This document shows, one piece after another, positions 62,608 through 64,000 of a stretch of DNA of 64,000 nucleotides (positions are counted from its first letter, which is position 1; every line of letters begins with the position of its first letter). A program made the position numbers and the translations under genes. The notes below the pieces were generated by a model that was not told the DNA's origin, did not search any database, and saw only the letters and a list, made by a program, of their open reading frames with translations. This DNA is from Novosphingobium sp. EMRT-2. GTDB lineage: Bacteria; Pseudomonadota; Alphaproteobacteria; Sphingomonadales; Sphingomonadaceae. The stretch covers positions 916,001 to 980,000 of the forward strand of contig NZ_CP039695.1 in NCBI RefSeq assembly GCF_005145025.1. The letters run 5' to 3'.

Positions 62608-63960
62608 ATGCTGCGCCGCCTCTGGCGATCGACCTTCGGTGTCGTCGCCCTGGTCGCGATCGTCTTCGCCGCCGCCACCGTGGCGATCGGCGCCATCGCC
62701 TATTACGTCACCCATGAAGCGCTCGAGAAGCAGTTGGATCACCGCGTTGCCGTGGAGAGCCGAGCCTTGCTGCACGAGGCACAGGAAGGCGGCCTAGCCA
62801 GCATCGCGCAGTCGATCCGGCTTCGCGAGGCCACGCGTAACAGCTCCAGCCTCGACTATCTTCTGGTCGACACCGCCGGACGGCCGATTGCAGCGACCGT
62901 CACGCCCCTGATTGCGCTTCATGAGGGCTATGAAGAGTTCTTCCACTTCCGGCGCGGAACCTACACCAGCGTCGGACAGTCGCTAACGACAACCCTTCAT
63001 GGTGGCCGTCTCGTCGTCATAGCCGACCGCCGCGACCTGTATGAGATCGACAATACTCTCGCGTCTCTGTTCGCCGCCGCCCTTGGTGCAATGCTCGCCT
63101 TGGGGGTCGGCGCAGCCGCGCTCATCGGTTGGCTCACCCGGCGCCGCCTGTCGCGCGTTGACACGACCGCGAAGGCGATCATCGCCGGTGACCTCGCGCA
63201 GCGCGTGCCGCGCGACGGATCGCACAGCGAGTTCGATCGGCTCGCCGAAACATTGAACCAGATGCTCGACCGGATCGGCGCCCTGATGGATAATCTGCGC
63301 CAGGTCTCGAGCGACGTCGCGCATGATTTGCGCACGCCCCTGACCCGGCTGTGTAACCAGCTCGAGCGCGCTGCCGCAGGTGAGGACGAAGCCGAACGGT
63401 CGGCGGCGATCCATGCCGCGCGCGACCAGGCCAACGAGCTGCTGGAGATCTTCGCTGCCCTCCTGCGGATTGCCGAAGTGGAGGGACTTGCCGAGCGCCG
63501 TGCTCTCACCGCAATCGATCTCTCCGCGCTGCTCGAGGAAATGGGCGACACCTATGGCCCCGACTTCGAGGCTGGTGATCGGAGTTTGATGACGGCCATA
63601 CCGGCGGGGTTGCGTGTGCGCGGCGACCGGCGTCTTCTCGCGCAGGCTGTCTCCAACCTGCTGGAAAACGCACTCAGACACACCCCCGCCGGCACGACCG
63701 CGAAGCTATCTGCCCTCGCGTCGCAGAACGCCATCGATATCGCGCTCGAGGATGACGGGCCCGGCGTAGCTGCGGCGGATGCGACTCGTCTCTTTCAGCG
63801 CTTCGCACGGGCGGAGGCATCGCGAACCACAGCGGGACATGGCCTTGGTCTCGCGTTAGTCAAGGCGATCGCCATCGGTCATGGCGGTGAGGCCCTCCTG
63901 TCGCGCAACGACGACGGATTTGGGGTCATTATTCGTCTTCCATATTCACTTGAACGCTAA
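62608..63960 (+). CDS. Sensor histidine kinase (two-component system 2)
   Basis: This 450-residue kinase starts directly after the regulator stop. It has transmembrane helices at about 11-33 and 152-176, a periplasmic sensor of about 115 residues, HAMP, the H-box SSDVAHDLRTPLTRL with His239, and an ATPase domain with NLLENALRHTP, DDGPGVA and GHGLGLALV. It is a paralog of the kinase at 41853-43160, with a different sensor domain. Confidence 0.94.
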   Translation: MLRRLWRSTFGVVALVAIVFAAATVAIGAIAYYVTHEALEKQLDHRVAVESRALLHEAQEGGLASIAQSIRLREATRNSSSLDYLLVDTAGRPIAATVTPLIALHEGYEEFFHFRRGTYTSVGQSLTTTLHGGRLVVIADRRDLYEIDNTLASLFAAALGAMLALGVGAAALIGWLTRRRLSRVDTTAKAIIAGDLAQRVPRDGSHSEFDRLAETLNQMLDRIGALMDNLRQVSSDVAHDLRTPLTRLCNQLERAAAGEDEAERSAAIHAARDQANELLEIFAALLRIAEVEGLAERRALTAIDLSALLEEMGDTYGPDFEAGDRSLMTAIPAGLRVRGDRRLLAQAVSNLLENALRHTPAGTTAKLSALASQNAIDIALEDDGPGVAAADATRLFQRFARAEASRTTAGHGLGLALVKAIAIGHGGEALLSRNDDGFGVIIRLPYSLER

Positions 63961-64000
63961 TCCCAGCAACGGGCGCCCGAGCTGCCATTTAGTGAGAGAG

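Noticed and set aside
1..64000. tRNA or rRNA genes as integration sites
   Set aside because: No cloverleaf ends or rRNA-like conserved stretches were seen near any of the junctions.

Overview
The window is a GC-rich mosaic from an alphaproteobacterium, most likely a sphingomonad (Sphingobium, Sphingomonas or Novosphingobium type). This rests on the style of the F-type transfer genes, the TonB-receptor and RND-efflux content, and a surface-glycan locus containing a GINT1-like protein. No 16S or housekeeping marker is present, so the genus is inferred. Whether it is chromosome or plasmid cannot be decided.

Layout. (1) 1-~940: end of a SHOCT-domain protein, then a phage tail-assembly chaperone, a GpE-like frame and the start of a tape-measure gene that stops at a junction. 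(2) ~940-~24,595: an F-type conjugation module. A coupling protein (traD), a ribbon-helix-helix protein and a small mobilization-like gene surround an iteron/palindrome region that is a candidate oriT. An IS21 element (4309-6798) follows, then traL-E-K-B-V-C, two small membrane genes, traW, traU, a split traN, trbC, an S26 peptidase, traF, a thioredoxin-like gene and a truncated traH. Two GNAT/ribbon-helix-helix toxin-antitoxin modules lie antisense inside this operon. Relaxase, pilin (traA) and traG are not present, so the module looks incomplete at both ends. (3) ~24,595-25,503: a truncated membrane-protein gene and a VapB gene whose VapC is cut off by an IS. (4) 25,504-30,788: an IS21 element related to the first, in opposite orientation, with a second and unrelated IS21-family element (27,590-30,379) nested in its istA and bounded by a 6-bp target duplication. 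(5) 30,793-~41,505: a surface glycan or glycolipid locus: three GT4 glycosyltransferases, a flippase-like integral membrane protein, a DUF2141 protein, an LptF/LptG-like permease, a CDP-glycerol-transferase-like protein, a Wzx-type flippase, a GINT1-like protein, a PAP2 phosphatase and the tail of a HAD hydrolase. (6) ~41,505-64,000: an envelope and efflux region: a TonB-receptor remnant, a two-component system, a beta-propeller protein, a PepSY protein, a first RND tripartite pump, tonB, an unknown gene, a siderophore-type TonB receptor, PAP2, DedA, a second RND pump and a second two-component system.

The blocks meet at junctions that truncate genes on both sides (about 930-950, 24,590-24,610 and 41,500), which points to repeated illegitimate or IS-driven recombination. 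Within block 6, a shared CCCAAT/ATTGGG box lies in front of the beta-propeller operon, in front of the TonB-receptor operon, and between dedA and the second RND operon. This suggests one regulon, probably controlled by one of the two OmpR-type regulators encoded here.
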